From contig JANCIK010000006.1 of the NCBI GenBank assembly GCA_028532985.1, forward strand, positions 2,108,001-2,172,000: a DNA stretch of 64,000 bases, given 5' to 3'. Position 1 is the stretch's first letter, and each line of letters begins with the position of its first letter. The notes beneath the pieces were generated by a model. That model searched no databases. It had not been told where the DNA came from and saw only the letters and a list, made by a program, of their open reading frames with translations. A program made the translations under genes and the position numbers. This stretch comes from Stropharia rugosoannulata (taxonomy: Eukaryota; Basidiomycota; Agaricomycetes; Agaricales; Strophariaceae). Shown here one piece after another: positions 33,879-46,922 of the stretch.

Positions 33879-34909
33879 TATTGAAGCTTGACTGAAGCGA
33901 TACCACTATCGAAGTTTCGGATGGTAACAAGATCGTAGGCAGGTATATGGGATATTTGTCTCGCCAGTATTGCCGCCTATCTTACTTATGTATGCTACAT
34001 CATGATCGCTACAATTCAAGACACAGAATTCTTTCTAACCCGCAGCTGCAGCGCTCCCGGTGCTCGGAGGGTACTGTCCCAGTCATCGGTTCCGCCTGAT
34101 ACTGGACAAGGTACACACTTTATGATTCTGTTAGTAATGTGCTAACTGCACTTCCGCAGAGCACCCATTACTACTATCTTGGCGGCATTAAAGTGATATT
34201 GTAATTTAGCGTGGTACGAGAAATATCAATATACTTGTCTCTACAACGGTCCGAGGTCTACAGCGTGCTAGTACACCTCTCAACTGCGGTGCGGTGCCGC
34301 GTTCACTACTCCAAAGTTAAACTTCAACTTCTTTCTTGAAGCTGCAGAGCTCGGACGCTCCCTGCCTTGAAAGTAGTCATATCTACAGGCTCCCGCGTCA
34401 AGCTCCTCATCACCCGCGCTCGGCCTGCCCCCACGAGCGCGGATCGGCACGCAAACATGCCCGCCCCCACTCCCTACAGCCCACGCTCACTCCCCTTGTA
34501 CTCCCCTTGTCCACCCGCTGTCATCTCCCTCATATAGGCCTGTTCGGGCTACGTACTGAGGCTCCCGCACTGCGGCACATCTCGAGTCGGTGTACCCCCT
34601 GGGCCCTTCATGATCCGGGTACCGTTTATCCCGAGTCCGTAACCCAGAGCCTGTCTCCGGGTCCTGATTTGCGCTCCGTAGTACACACTCCTCACCCTCG
34701 ACACAACCGTCACAAAACCGTGATTGCCCGCCGCAGACGGCATGGACCTTGGAGTATGGAGGTGGGAGCGTGGAGGTCAAGCATGACCACAAAGGAATGC
34801 TAATGTACCGCTTGTAATTTTGCACGCAATATCAGAGATATCAAAGCAAACAGTAGCTGTTGTCATTTTATTGCTGTCCAAAGGTTATACACAAAAATAC
34901 GAGATATTG
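33879..34909. other. Intergenic, no gene seen
   Basis: Pyrimidine-rich and proline/serine-coding chance frames (34336-34803) but no splice-supported gene or known domain. Confidence 0.4.
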
Positions 34910-36837
34910 CTACAAGTTGTCCACCGGGATAGGCTTTGGCTCACTCGGGACGGGACTGCCCTGCAACAAGAGATCCACAGTGTCTGTGTCATCGGTGGCC
35001 CCCCCGGAAGTAGTCAACGACTGAAAATAATACAAAAGACTGTTGGGGTCGACTTCCGCCCTCGGCGGTGCGGGAAAGGTTGTCGCGGAAGGCACATGAA
35101 ATGAGTCCAACTGGCCCTGCACAAAAGAGTGGATCAAACTAGGCCTTGCTTGGCCTGTGGGAAGCGGCGCCCTAGCCTCGGACACCATATTGCGAATAAT
35201 CTGTAGATGGATCTTGCAGGCCTTAGTCACTGAGCTACGTAACTTGATGGGCATTGCTACTGCCCTGAGGCCTTGTGGGAGGTTCGCGTAACTCGCAAGT
35301 ACTCGGTCCGCCTGCGCGCGTTTGGAAATGGTATAGAAAGTCAGACATTTTGAACAGATAATATCAAGAATTTCTGTTACTCACCAAAGCGACGGCCAAG
35401 ACTAATACCTCACTGATAACACTTTGGGAAGTCCTGTTGATCTCGAAGAGGGTTTCCGGGCCCCAAAAATTAACCAAGGACCGAAAAATGCTCTCAGTCC
35501 ATGGCGAAATATAAAACATCATCAAGGTACCCTTGGAAGTGGGGGGTAAGCGCGCGCACGCGGTAGACCAGCTCTCTACTTTGTGCCACTTCTTGTAGCA
35601 CTCCTCGGCACCTGCCAGGTGCAGATAATCATAAAGGTGAATGGCTTGTCGAATCGAGCCAATGGTATCGCCATGCCCCAAAACTACGGAGGAATCACCG
35701 GCGAAGAGGCTGAGCAGTCGTTCATTCAGTCCTTGACGAGCAATGTTGATGGCTTCAACAATGGACAAATCCATGAGTTCTCGCAGCTGCAATAAACCAT
35801 GGTCAAGCGGCGATACATTGCTCAAAGTCAAAGCAGCAATCACTTACACTTTTGGTGACATCTGCAGAAATGCGGATAAAGAATGAGTCCTTCGATGCGG
35901 CGGAATCGTCGCCGAGGCTGTTGTCGGGCCACCGTTGGCGCGGCGGCTGAGAGGACTCCTCGTCGGAGCCGGAGTCCTCGATGTTAATCAGCCGTTTCAT
36001 CAAATCCGAATCTCTTACTCTTTTCCACAGTGCACCGAATGCGGTGTCCATGTTCACCATACTAGTCAACTCTCCCGTCACGGTTGACTGTCGTGATGTA
36101 CCGTTTGGGCCACGATGGTGAGTGTTACTGGCTGCAATGCTTAAATTATGTAAAACCGCACTCACGAGTATAGACAATATAGGAATCCCGATCCATATAG
36201 CTGTAGTGAGCTTGCATCGCGACGAGTTAAATGTTAACGAGTAAACTGTTGCGAGCTCGATCGATTCTCCGATAGTTCCGTAAATGTTCTTCCGAAGGAC
36301 CCAGTAAGGGTCAAATCTGCTTTGCATCGCAAACATGTTTGTAGCGCGACCTCCACCCTGTCTTCTGATACCTTCCCACAAGTATGTTAGAGACAGGGGA
36401 TATTTCTCTTGCTTTTCCACTGGTAGCTCAAGCTGTTCCTGAAGGGGTATGAAATGTAGTAAGTGATTAACTTGAATGATCGTGTATCATGTACTAAACA
36501 TACGTACATTCGTTTTGAACATAACTAAGAAAGATATGCCACCTTCGTTTGCATAATATAAACCAACTGTGGTTATGGACTGCGCCGTCTCCGAAGGAGG
36601 GAAACGGTCGTCCCCTGTCGTTGCTGGATTAAGTGTACCATTATCGGGAGCATGAAGGTCTATCAAGGGCACATAACTCTGAAGGTCGATATCATCGATG
36701 TTGGAAATATCTCTAGGACTTAAGATGTTGTTCTCGACAAGTGTCATCACTGTGAAATGACGAGCCATATCAGTGACCTGCATGGGAGCATTTCTGCGGT
36801 CCGATGCGGATGGCTGACGCTGGAGTTGAGGGGGCAT
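34910..36837 (-). CDS. Unknown protein with one membrane segment, four or more exons
   Basis: Exons 36837-36508, 36438-35848, 35786-35385 and 35311-34910 join in phase 0 to 574 residues from MPPQLQRQ. Around residues 187-205 lies one convincing transmembrane helix (TAIWIGIPILSILVSAVL). It is preceded by a conserved-looking block (YLWEGIRRQGGG, FDPYWVLRKNIYG) and followed by an acidic, Ser-rich segment (INIEDSGSDEESSQPP) and a helical region. A possible additional upstream exon (YKTLRYYEDCFGIHIATSP at about 36950-36890) suggests that the real start lies further right, but its join could not be put in frame. The architecture resembles large lineage-specific membrane protein families of agaricomycetes; no function can be assigned. 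Confidence 0.6.
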
Positions 36838-37887
36838 ACTGTCACCAGCAGTGGTTCAAGAACGGTGGAGTGGCAGTGAACCTAGCTAACCTACCACGAT
36901 GATAGGGCTAGTAGCGATGTGGATTCCGAAGCAATCTTCATAGTATCTCAACGTCTTATATACCTATGGACAATGAAATAAAAATTTCTTGTGAAGGAAA
37001 GCACTCTCTCAAAGAAGCCTCATCCTTGTGGCTTGAATCGCTGTCCAATCATCCGAACGAATGCTTTGTGAATGCATCGAATTTATTAATAAATCATTAT
37101 CAACTCGTTCAAATTTGCAATCAAGTTACACTTGGCTAGTAAGTACTAGTAATGACAGCGAGCTGTCTGACCTTTTTTGGAGCAAACACTGGCCGGAACT
37201 TGATTACCTCGATTAGTGCTGCAAGTTCTCATCCTCCAGGCTTCCAGTGAGTTCTCGACTGTCGCGTGTTGGTTGTACGAAGACAACTACGGTTGTTCTT
37301 TGTAGCGACGGCGCCCTTGGAACAGATTGCTGGCAACTCTTGCCACACTGGGTTGATAATATGATCGGGCTGTGAGGCTTTGAGGTCAACTGACTACTGA
37401 ACAACTTCAACCGAAGTACCAGTCAGTTTCTTGATCTACTCACTGACATGTGGTTGCTGTTCGGGAAAAGTTGAAGATGTGCTAATGATTTTGTTTCGCG
37501 GATAACATGAATAGTTTGATGAACTTTCGACTGAAGAGAAAGACAGGAAGTCATGATCAATAGCAGGTCATAGGTGAAGACACTGACGCACACCATATTT
37601 TTCGCCTTATGAGTCAAACTTTGAATAACAGGCTAAGTTGCTTGAAAGGAGTCACAGTACGGTAGCCATGCGCAGTACGCTGTATAAGGCGGCTGAAGTC
37701 GACTCGTCGAGTCACCTGCCAGCTAATAGTAACTTGAAATGGCCGACGTTTAATGTGGCTAGTATAAATATTGAAAGGCTGTTGCGGGCAGCCCAGTGAG
37801 GGACTAGGTAAATTTAAACAGTCGACCACCTCAAGTCTTTGAAGTATTCCCATTTCAATACTTTAGTAATATGACACGCAGTTCGAG

Positions 37888-38139
37888 ATGACACCTATAA
37901 TAATAGATGGAACAGCACCTGACGGTAGGCTGGCAAGAAATCATAATCTCAATTACACATGGCCATTCACTGCGGGAAGCGGGCCCGAGTACATATTTTT
38001 GTCAGTCGGAAGCAAATCGTGCGGAGGTAAACCTGTATTCAATGGACGTGTTCAATTACTGACCGGGGAACCCCGACTGGGCCACCGTTGGCAGCTTGAC
38101 AGGAATGAGATCTCTCCAGTAGTGGTGACATTCCCATGA
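37888..38139 (+). CDS. Small hypothetical protein
   Basis: A single 83-residue frame, MTPIIIDGTAPDG to VVVTFP, with beta-rich composition (EYIFLSVGSKSCGGKPVFNGRVQLL). Two properties support it: an ATG start and a stop at a natural-looking C-terminus. No signal peptide and no family recognised. It could be the last exon of a longer gene or a chance frame. Confidence 0.3.
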   Translation: MTPIIIDGTAPDGRLARNHNLNYTWPFTAGSGPEYIFLSVGSKSCGGKPVFNGRVQLLTGEPRLGHRWQLDRNEISPVVVTFP

Positions 38140-38223
38140 TTACGTGTATGGTTTCTCACTGTTTGCGGGGCCTTCTGCTCGTCCATTGTTGGTCCACTGC
38201 TTACCTTGCTAAACCCACCAGCT

Positions 38224-39304
38224 ATGCCCGCACATACCTCGCCCCTCCGACCTCCTGCATACCAAGTCACTGACTCCCACCCAAGAGATGAAATACCTTC
38301 ATTTGCGGATGGAGCTCGGCCATGGCTCCTGACTGCCATGGAGAACCAAAGTATTACTGCTAATTTTCCTACCACCCGGGCCAACACCAAACTGACGAGG
38401 AGCCTTACAGATGATAACATTGATCTCCCACTATGCGCTTCTCCATTTTTCGACAGGAATCGCATTCATGTATGGAGCTCAAGTACACTACCTGCCGATG
38501 ATATGGATGTCAAGAATTTCTCCAAGGGGTCTGACTCCGCTACATTGTGTAGTGGGGATGAACCAGGGCCGCAGATTGACCATGTCAGCTCTTAGTGCTT
38601 CCCACTTTTTTCATACTGACAAAATACATATTTTTTGAAGGAGAATGAAGACGGTTGGGACTGGGAATCCTATGATAGCGATGAAGATCCAGATGAGGCC
38701 GAAGACAATGCTTTATGCCTCACCCAGGGACTCATGAAAAGTACAAGCAGCGCCCTAGCGTTATATCATGCGCATGTGGAAGGGCGAAACTTAACTAGCG
38801 AAGAGACTGTAAGTTCTCCTTTTCTCTATCCGCCTGTGATAGGTAATTATATTAACACATCATTAGCTTCAAGATTTTTTTTCTCAGTGTTCTGTCGAGG
38901 TCTTGGAAGAGTTCTTCGTTGCTGCCACAGACGCCAAAAATGCGCTATCGCTTCGTCGATCTGCTGCATTGCTCGATCTGGACTACTGGTTGCATCTGAA
39001 ATTACTGCCCCTAATACGTATCTACCAAAAGGACGCAATTGTTCTGCAGGAAATCGGAAAGACAATCCACTGTTTACAACAGGAATGCGCTAAGAGTAAA
39101 CATCGTTCCATCGATCTTTGCGGGCTCGATACTCGACTTCCAGGTAGCTCTCGTTTTTATCCCTCCTTCAAATACCTCCAGCGGGCCAAGCGGGAAAACA
39201 TTCAACGTCTTACACAGTCTAGACTGCATTCTATCTCCTATACTCATCATATCGTCGATGAAATCAATGGTAAGACCGCACGGTCGCAATCGTTGGCAGT
39301 GTGA
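38224..39304 (+). CDS. Acidic hypothetical protein, three to four exons
   Basis: Read from MPAHTSPLRPPAYQ at 38224. Introns begin after IDH (GTCAGC donor, CTGAC branch, ending AAG before 38641), after SEET (GTAAGT) and probably after ECAK near 39092. The joined protein has a Ser/Pro-rich N-terminus, a strongly acidic middle (WDWESYDSDEDPDEAEDN), and an alpha-helical C-terminal half (CSVEVLEEFFVAATDAKNALSLRRS, LQEIGKTIHCLQQECA). The two well-supported introns restore frame exactly, which argues for a real gene. No known domain recognised. Confidence 0.5.
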
Positions 39305-40044
39305 ACAGGGGCTCTTTCATTCGTATTACCGAGTTCTTTGAATCATCTTTCTTCGTTTTTGGCCTGGCAATCGGGACATTTGATACAGGTGGTCGATGTT
39401 AGTATTGTAATTTTATTTATTGGTATGGGCTTTTTGTGCATGTATGTATATTGTATGTGTGTATGTATGTCAGCCTCAATACATTGCTATTTATTATACA
39501 CTGTCCAGGAATTTACTTCCTTTTTAGCTCTAGTATGTAATAAGTAATGATTAATGAAGCTTTTGTTGCCAGCAAATATCTGAACCGAAAAAATGACTAA
39601 AAAGGAAAATATCTAACTTTCGTCAAGTAGTGTCACTTGAATGTCGAAAATTCGATTAGGTAATGTTGTCAATGTTGAGCTAAGCACTTGAGCGCCGACT
39701 TCACTTCAAGCTTTATGACTGGTCTATCTTTGGCACTTCCTACTCACTGGCCTTGGATTCCTCAGTTTCAACACCCACCAAGAAAAGTTGCAGGACGATT
39801 GACTCTGGACATCTCCATTGCTTCTCCAAGTTATATTCCACCGACGTTCGCAGGACGTTAAGCTGTCTTCGCCCACTTCCAAGACTTCCTGTGAAGGACT
39901 AAGAAAGGTTGACTCTGGTTTCCAGGTCACACCGTAGCGTAGTCATCGTTCTTTGACCATTCTACGCTGTCGTGGTTGCTGGGGCAATCGCTTAGAGGTC
40001 TAAATCAGTGGCACCGTCATTGCTATCACTACATAACACACACT
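39305..40044. other. Intergenic region upstream of the 888-residue gene
   Basis: AT-rich, with TGTATG repeats near 39440-39475 and no supported reading frame. Confidence 0.4.
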
Positions 40045-40104
40045 GTAAGTATAACTGTCTCTAATTATTCATCTGGCTGATGTTAATGACTGAAATTTGA
40101 ATAG
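40045..40104 (+). other. Likely 5'-UTR intron
   Basis: A GTAAGTATA donor at 40045, a TTAATGAC/CTGA branch-like element and an AATAG acceptor at 40104 lie 16 bases before the start codon of the next gene. An intron in the leader is the simplest reading. Confidence 0.5.
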
Positions 40105-40120
40105 GTTTGGAGATATCACC

Positions 40121-42857
40121 ATGCCCTTGAAACCAGTGACACACGAATCCATCAAACCGGATTTTATACCTAGTAAATACCACATTGCAATACGAAAGCG
40201 ACTCAGCCAGGGGGAAAATATTCATACAGAACACGGGAGGGCAATTACTTTGGGAGGCGACATTTACTACTCCCCGAATAGTTCATATGTTCCCTCTTTA
40301 CCAGACAATGATGGCAAATCATTTTTTCGAAATGCTAGCCAAGGCGACGTTGCTGAGATACAGAAACCTCTCTGGTGGGTCAAAGAAATGGCGTATCTCG
40401 CCTTTGTGCCCCAACAACCCAATTTTCACGTTGTTCCATTTGACCGACTCTACTCGAATCCGATCATAGTAAAATCCAAGACGGGTTTCAAGCAGAAAGC
40501 CAATCCTCACGACATCATGAACTGGACAATCACCGAAAAAACGATGCAAGATATATTCGAATGTTTCCAATCAGCGTACGGCATACCCACAATGGATTAC
40601 GTCGTGTCAACTTCGGTTGTATTTGCTGCTGAGTACCAGTACTCAAGTCAATTTAAGTCAGCGGAAAAGCGCTGTCGCAACTGGTTCGCCATCTGGATGG
40701 GTCTAGTTTCCTTCGCAATCGCAGTTGCACAAACTTACGACGAAGAAAACTATGCTACTCCAGTACCCCAATGGATGTTTTCCCTACTTCGCTTTTACGA
40801 CGCTCCCGTTGCTGCAGGCATCCGACAAGAACTGGCTTTCTTTTCTGACCATAGTCCCAGAGCGGGCATTTTTCTACAGATCATGGGCGAAACATTTCAG
40901 CACCCAGCAATCGATTTTTTTGTCAGATGGAATATACCTATCTGGTATCCTTGGGGAGATAGGGAGGAGTATCATCTTCGATGTAATCCAGCAGGTTGGG
41001 GTAGCTGGAAACCACCGACGCACCTACTACAGAAGGCGAAGTCGTTTCTTGTCAAAGCACTGCCGTTGTTGCAAACAAGCAGTCAGTCGTCCTCCATCAA
41101 TGAGCCCGCCTGGAAACTGTTCATAGAGAAGAAGCGAAGTAAACAGTTGGAAAAATCTGGTGCCAAAGCAGTCAAATTGCCGAAGAAAGTCTTTGTTTGG
41201 GAGAAGGAAGATGGCGAGTGGAAACGAGTTGCCGTTCATAAAAAGGATCACGATGAAACCTTACTTGAATTCGGCATGGCCCAAAAGTACTACGACAAAC
41301 TTACGAATGAGTGGGATTGCTGCGAGGCTATGGGAAGCAAGACGGCCGAAGAATTACAGCAGGAATCTTGGAGCGATGAAGATGATCTGATAACTGACCT
41401 TGTGCCTATTTCAGCAGCCACGTTACCTGGAAATAGCGGTGTCGAAAGCGCTAATGAACCTGTAGTATCTGAGGAACACGTATACTCACCACGGTCGGCT
41501 TCGTACAATCCATCATTCGATATCAGTACGCACGAGAGAGTGCCGACGCAGCTGCATGCAAGTCTCTCTAGACATGACAGCACGACTAACATACATAACC
41601 AACTGGGCTACTCGTATTCTCCTGCTACGGAAACACCAAGTTTGACGCAGAATGTAAAAGTGCATTGCCCAGACGAGAAGTGCCAACCTGAGACATATTC
41701 CCCGGAAGAAACATTGTATCTTCTCTATGGGTTTACGCACCCTACATCCAGGTCTAATCTACGCCTACCCAATTATATAGTGGAGTCGGAAGCGAACATA
41801 GTGCGACATGTCTGTGGGGCACCTTCGGTCCCTGACAGCTACTTCAAGTCTCCAATGGGTCAGGCGGCCATTGATTTCATAAAATATCTTTTGCAAGCAG
41901 ACTCATCTCCTCGAAACCAACTTTACGATTTGTCGTGTTCCAACGACAAATACGTCAAGAATTTGTGGCGTTTCAGCTCAATTCACAAGCTACCCGGAGA
42001 TCTTTATGTTTTCAAGCCCAGTGGCGGACATGTAGTAGCGCCATGGCTACTGGCAGTGCAAGGCCCCGTTTCAGCGCTGTTGGTCGTGCGCCTAGACCAA
42101 GATTGGGATGAATACAGAATAGCATACGAGCTTCTAAACCGTGGAATGAAATTTTTCACCTTGAAATTAATGTCTGGCCCGGGGGACTCTCAAATGATAA
42201 GCAACGTACCACCATATATTCCTCGGACCAGGACAGTTGTGTACAAGTTTACAAAAGAAGACTATGAACTTCATAAGCAAGAACGCGCCAAACTAATATG
42301 CAATCCCAGAATCGGTCGTGCTGCTCTCAAAGAAGGTGGAATCGTGTGGCGTTTATCGATTGAATTGAACGTAAGCTATAGCCAAGTATTAGACGGACCA
42401 ACGGCCAGCGCGACTCTAAGTAGAATCTGTCAAGCATTCAATTCTGGTCAAACGCAAATACGAGTGGATGACTATCTGCATGACTCTGAAAAGGACATAA
42501 TTTGCGGCGTCTACAAGGTGTCCACAGGTACGCATGATGTCAACTCATATTTGGATGTAAGAGGACATTTGCGATGCTCTCATACTATCACCCACAGGCC
42601 ATGGTCCTCAGCAATCGGTATTATCCTGGTGGCCAACGGCCTCCTTGTGGGAGGAGCTCGTTGTTTTTCCCACCTGGAATGATCACCTTGAGTGCATGTA
42701 TCAGACACGGTTGAAAGAGTTAGAATCAGGCTCTGCGAACCCTCGCACTGCCTCTGAATGGCGAAAAATCTTGAGGGCTCATTCCCTCCTTCGACGCGCC
42801 GTCACCAACTCAGCAAAGAAAGCCACTGTAATACTGACGTCCGCAAGTAAATCATGA
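40121..42857 (+). CDS. Large unknown basidiomycete protein (888 residues)
   Basis: Exon 40121-42527 joins exon 42598-42857 across a 70-nt intron (GTACGC...CCCACAG). The join was chosen because it continues with HGPQQSVLSWWPTASLWEELVVFPTWNDHLE in frame; reading through instead stops at 42682. The N-terminal 300 residues are rich in aromatic residues (PLWWVKEMAYLAFVPQQP, FYDAPVAAGIRQELAFF, NIPIWYPWGDREEYHL). A charged middle region follows, with Lys/Glu helices and a Ser-rich linker. A second folded region comes after it (GHVVAPWLLAVQGPVSALLVVRLDQDWDEYRIAYEL), then the C-terminal exon. No named domain recognised. Similar long proteins are common as lineage-specific families in agaricomycetes. 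No membrane segment. Confidence 0.7.
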
Positions 42858-42929
42858 AATAAGTTGCACTAGTCTTGTCCCATCATTTATCGGAGCCGGA
42901 GAAACCAAGCTCAATAACGTCTTGTAGGT

Positions 42930-43065
42930 GGTTTGAAATTATCTAATCGGGCTGAAGGGATTAGAATCAGGATCTTCCAGTGGGTTGAAACCTCTGACTG
43001 CCTCCAATGAATGGATGGCACAAATTCTCCGAAGAGCCTCTCGTTCTGTTATTCGATGACTCGCC
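42930..43065 (+). pseudogene. Decayed duplicate of the preceding gene's last exon
   Basis: The stretch reading LKGLESGSSSGLKPLTASNEWMAQILRRASRSVIR then stop mirrors LKELESGSANPRTASEWRKILRAHSLLRRAV of the true last exon, about 240 bp upstream. DNA similarity is visible (for example TTAGAATCAGG and ACTGCCTC in both). It ends early at a TGA and lacks the upstream WEEL part, so it is a relic of an exon or gene-end duplication. Confidence 0.6.
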
Positions 43066-43512
43066 TGCGCTAACTACTTACACAAAGATGGCAGGTTCAA
43101 TATCCAATCTTGGCGAACGTGAGCAAACATAGATTTTCTTGTACATAGTTCATTGAATACCTTTTGTACTCTCATGATGGCGGCTGCTACTTGCCAACTT
43201 TCGGACGTTCTTGAATCTTATCGGAATCAAGTCTTGCTGTTGGAGATCCGAATCCTATATATTCCTCCAAATATGCCTTCTCAATACTACGCACTACCAT
43301 GTATGACAAATTCATAATGCTTGTCCTTTCAATTGGTGAATTTGAACAACTGGCAAGTACTAGTAGTAGTAGCCTTGACTTCCGAGGACCTCGGATTCAA
43401 GCTAAACAAGTTTGCAAAAACTTTGAGACGCGGACCCGGCCCGGTTGAGTCTGCCACGCGCTTCGGAGATTGAATTACAGCCCCTCGACGTCGGTCTACT
43501 ATTGTCACCATG

Positions 43513-44140
43513 ATACTCTTAGTATAACAGTCGCTGAACGTCAGACTAATAGCCAGTCCGGGCCCTAGAGCCTCTTCCCAGATGTCGCGGCCAAGGATAT
43601 TTTTGTTTGTCTTTTCTTAACAGGATCATTACAGAGTCAAAGGATCAACAAAGAATGATACCTCTGGGATCCAGGGTATTATCGAAGAATTGACAAAGTT
43701 TAGTACTTCTGGGACTCAGGGTACTATTTCTATTGCGTTATCTCAATATCATCTCTATCTGCTTTGGAACCCACAAATCAAAACTAGGCGTAAACGAGGA
43801 GTAACGCCCCAAGCTCGGCCTATACTCTTAGTATAACAGTCGCTGAACGTCAGACTTATAGCCAGTCCGGGCCTTAGAGCCTCTTCCCAGATGTCGCGGC
43901 CATGGATATTTTTGTTTGTCTTCTATTAACAGGATCGTTACAGAGTCAAGGGATCAACAAAGAATGATACCTCTGGGATCCAGGGTATTATCGAAGAATT
44001 GACAAAGTTTAGTACTTCTGGGACTCAGGGTACTATTTCTTTTGCGTTATCTCAATATCATCTCTATCTGCTTTGGAAACCACAAATCAAAACTAGGCGT
44101 AAACCAAGCGTAAATGAGGAGTAACGCCCCAAGCTCGGCC
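43513..44140. repeat. Two tandem direct copies of a ~310-bp unit
   Basis: Copy 1 at 43513-43821 and copy 2 at 43822-44140 both begin ATACTCTTAGTATAACAGTCG and end at AAGCTCGGCC. They differ by a few substitutions and a 10-bp duplication near the end of copy 2. High identity implies recent duplication. No coding potential or element ends recognised; it could be a satellite unit or a tandem MITE. Confidence 0.85.
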
Positions 44141-44902
44141 TTGGTTCGCCTTACATCTTTATAAGCGCTTCAAGGCAGTATTCTCATTTGTTATGCGGCT
44201 CGATCGATAGACCGAAGTACAGGTCTTTATCTAGTACTATGTACGGCACGATGTACTTGCAATCCATTGAAGAAATACCACTCTGGGATTGATACTCTGT
44301 CAGACGCTTTATGACTGCGAGGACAATCGCATAGGGTTGGACTGCTCCTGTAGTATGAAGCTATTCCCTCCCGACGCCTCCTGGTCACGATATTTACCGG
44401 TTCCGAGTCTTTGAACCTCCAGATACCTCTGTCCTTTTGACTTCCTGCGTATCTCAAGTACATGGGCACGGTGTGCCGTGACAACCCTGTATTATGCTTC
44501 TCCATAACAATGTGGCATGTCCGATTCTTTGACTACACCCCTTGAATTTATCCATTACGCAAACATCAAAACAACTTGCTCACTGGGAGCTATATCATAT
44601 TCCATAACATATTACATGAGCGACTGCCTAGGGCACTCCTACATTTGCACCTCATCTTGCGCCTGAATCGGAAACAATGACTAGACAACGGTCGGCAAAC
44701 ACTTCGTCAACTTCTTTACCTAGCAGTACCAGCCCTACTAAAAAATCTCTCGCAGCACGGCGCGCAGTGGCTGCGGCGTGCTGCAGCCTGCGTTGCATTT
44801 GTCACCTTCCGGATCCGTATTAGCTCTAGATGTACCGAGCTATAAGGCTATATATTTCAACATATTAAGGCGGTATTTATCCTCACCCAGTGCCATTCCA
44901 AT

Positions 44903-46720
44903 ATGTCTTCGGATGCTCTGCAGCAGGCTGACATCGTTTTGCGGAGTCAAACGTCGCCCAGTGGATCATCGTCAACAGATACTAGTACTACTCGCGACTC
45001 CTCGTTTAATGATAGTCAAAATGAATCTGTTGATCCTGAGGCTGCAGCGGCGCAAATTAAATCCTTGAAACGACAGCTAGCCACCATGTCAGAGCAGATA
45101 AACGCGAGCAATAAGCGCTCTAGGAAAGTCCGGTACGAATGTTTTTTAATCATATGTTATACTCAAGCTCAAGTTTTTACCAGGACTACCATGAGTTTAG
45201 GACGCGGAATACGACGTTTAGCGACACTTTATGACAGTGTCTCTAGTGTACTCGATGAAGTGGACGCGCAAAACTCTGAGCCCGCTGGCACTGTATTTGA
45301 TCAAAGGTACATCGTTCTATCATTCACCAGAGTATTTTATTTGTACAACCTTGAGGTCACAGCCGACAGCGTTTGATCACTGCTTGGCCTATTATCTTAG
45401 ATCTTGTCCCATCTCTAAGGCAACTTCTCAAAGAAGAGGAAGATGTTGAAGTTATATTGGGCTACCTTAATGAAGTGTGTGCGTCTTCATACATAACTAT
45501 TTCCTCGATTTAATTTATATTGCGGCAGTTACAACACGGTGCCAATAGTGCACGTAGTGACGACGTTAATCGAATCAAAGCTGATATATGCTCACGAATA
45601 AATGGCCAGTACAAACCAGATATCCTTCTCCATAAAAACGACCGTTCGAACCGGGGTATTCAACATGACGTATGCGGAGCACTGTTATGCCCTGTCACCT
45701 TCGATTGGAATGATATTGAGTAGGTGATTTGTTAATCATGAACTAATCACTCTCACTTTCAAAAGGGTCAGAGCAAATATTCGGAACAGTAAAGAAGGAT
45801 TTGTTATCAACACCAATTATTACCTACGATGCTTGTATTCGACCCCACCTGTCAATCTAAAGCGTATTGAAGAAGGCTTTCTTCGTAGCAATCTACTTGT
45901 TCAGGTGTGTATGTGTCTTTACTGTAACATGCTTCCTCTATTAACAGTACAATACCGCTACTAGGTCTATGCTGCAATCTTTACATCCCCATCATCAGCC
46001 GACAATATTACAGTAGAACCAGAGCCGGGTAATCAATCCACTCGTCAATCGAAGTCAAGCAAATCGACAAAGTCTTCCGTATCTACTCTTTTGGGTATGA
46101 ATGGAACAGTCACTGGCCGGTCTATTGCGTACGCTGCGGTTATGGTCAGTAGCGCTGCTATCCACCTTTGTGTTTATCTGCTAACGTCTTATTTAGCTTG
46201 TATTCAATCTGACTGATGCATCCCAGTGGGTCTGCAGTCATAACAACTTTAGCTTTGTAGATTTCTATAACTTTGTGGTCGACTATTTTGAAGAACACCG
46301 CAGTGCAGCATCAACCCGTCGTGTTAAGGATCTCCTTCAATGGTGGAAGAAGTAAGCATTCCATCTGCCTAGAGGTCCAATTGCGCAGTATTGACACCAT
46401 TTCCATAGGAAAATATTCCCTCAGTTTGTCTCCGTGTCTAGTGATACAAGCGAATCACATAAAATACTATTGCAACAAGATGATGACTACTAGTATATAC
46501 ATTTTTGATATGTTCTAGCTTAACATTTCAATAGCCTTAGAGAGTGCCCCAACTAACGTTATGTTATTCAAATAATTGCAGAGTCGGGACAACAGCTCGC
46601 CAGAAGTCCAAACTGTTATCAAAAGCCAACTTGAAGTGTGATGTGCATCTTGACGCTATTGGTAGAGGAGCTCCCGTCACGGTGAAGAAACATGCAGCGG
46701 CGCAACAAGGCCATACTTAG
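44903..46720 (+). CDS. DUF6698-like basidiomycete protein of unknown function, about eight exons
   Basis: From MSSDALQQADIVLR the frame passes through about seven short introns to TAG at 46718-46720. A Ser/Thr-rich head with a short coiled segment (IKSLKRQLATMSEQI) precedes a conserved body. The body includes ITAWPIILDLVPSLRQLLKEEEDVE, LQHGANSARSDDVNRIKADI, NRGIQHDVCGALLCPVTFDW, IEEGFLRSNLLVQVYAAIFTSP and SIAYAAVMLVFNLTDASQW. The order of these blocks matches, as I recall it, the DUF6698 family found in agaricomycetes; this assignment is from memory and unverified. The tail (WWKKVGTTARQKSK) is basic. An additional 5' exon near 44677 (MTRQRSANTSSTS) is possible. No enzymatic motif is known. 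Confidence 0.6.
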
Positions 46721-46922
46721 TGGCACAATGCGGCGCGATCAGTGAGACGTCAAATATACTATCTTTACGGCTACTAAATAATACATAACGTCGTGCTTCT
46801 TGCTATGCCGTTCGGACGCGGCGCCCTGAAAAGGGACATCTAAGTTCCAACCCAGATTTATTTCTTGACTCCGACCACTCCCCGCCTCACTCTCTCTTCC
46901 AACACTATCAGACTTCAAGCTG

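Noticed and set aside
34336..34803. 155-codon Pro/His/Ser-rich + strand frame
   Set aside because: Low-complexity composition with no splice signals or domain; likely non-coding.
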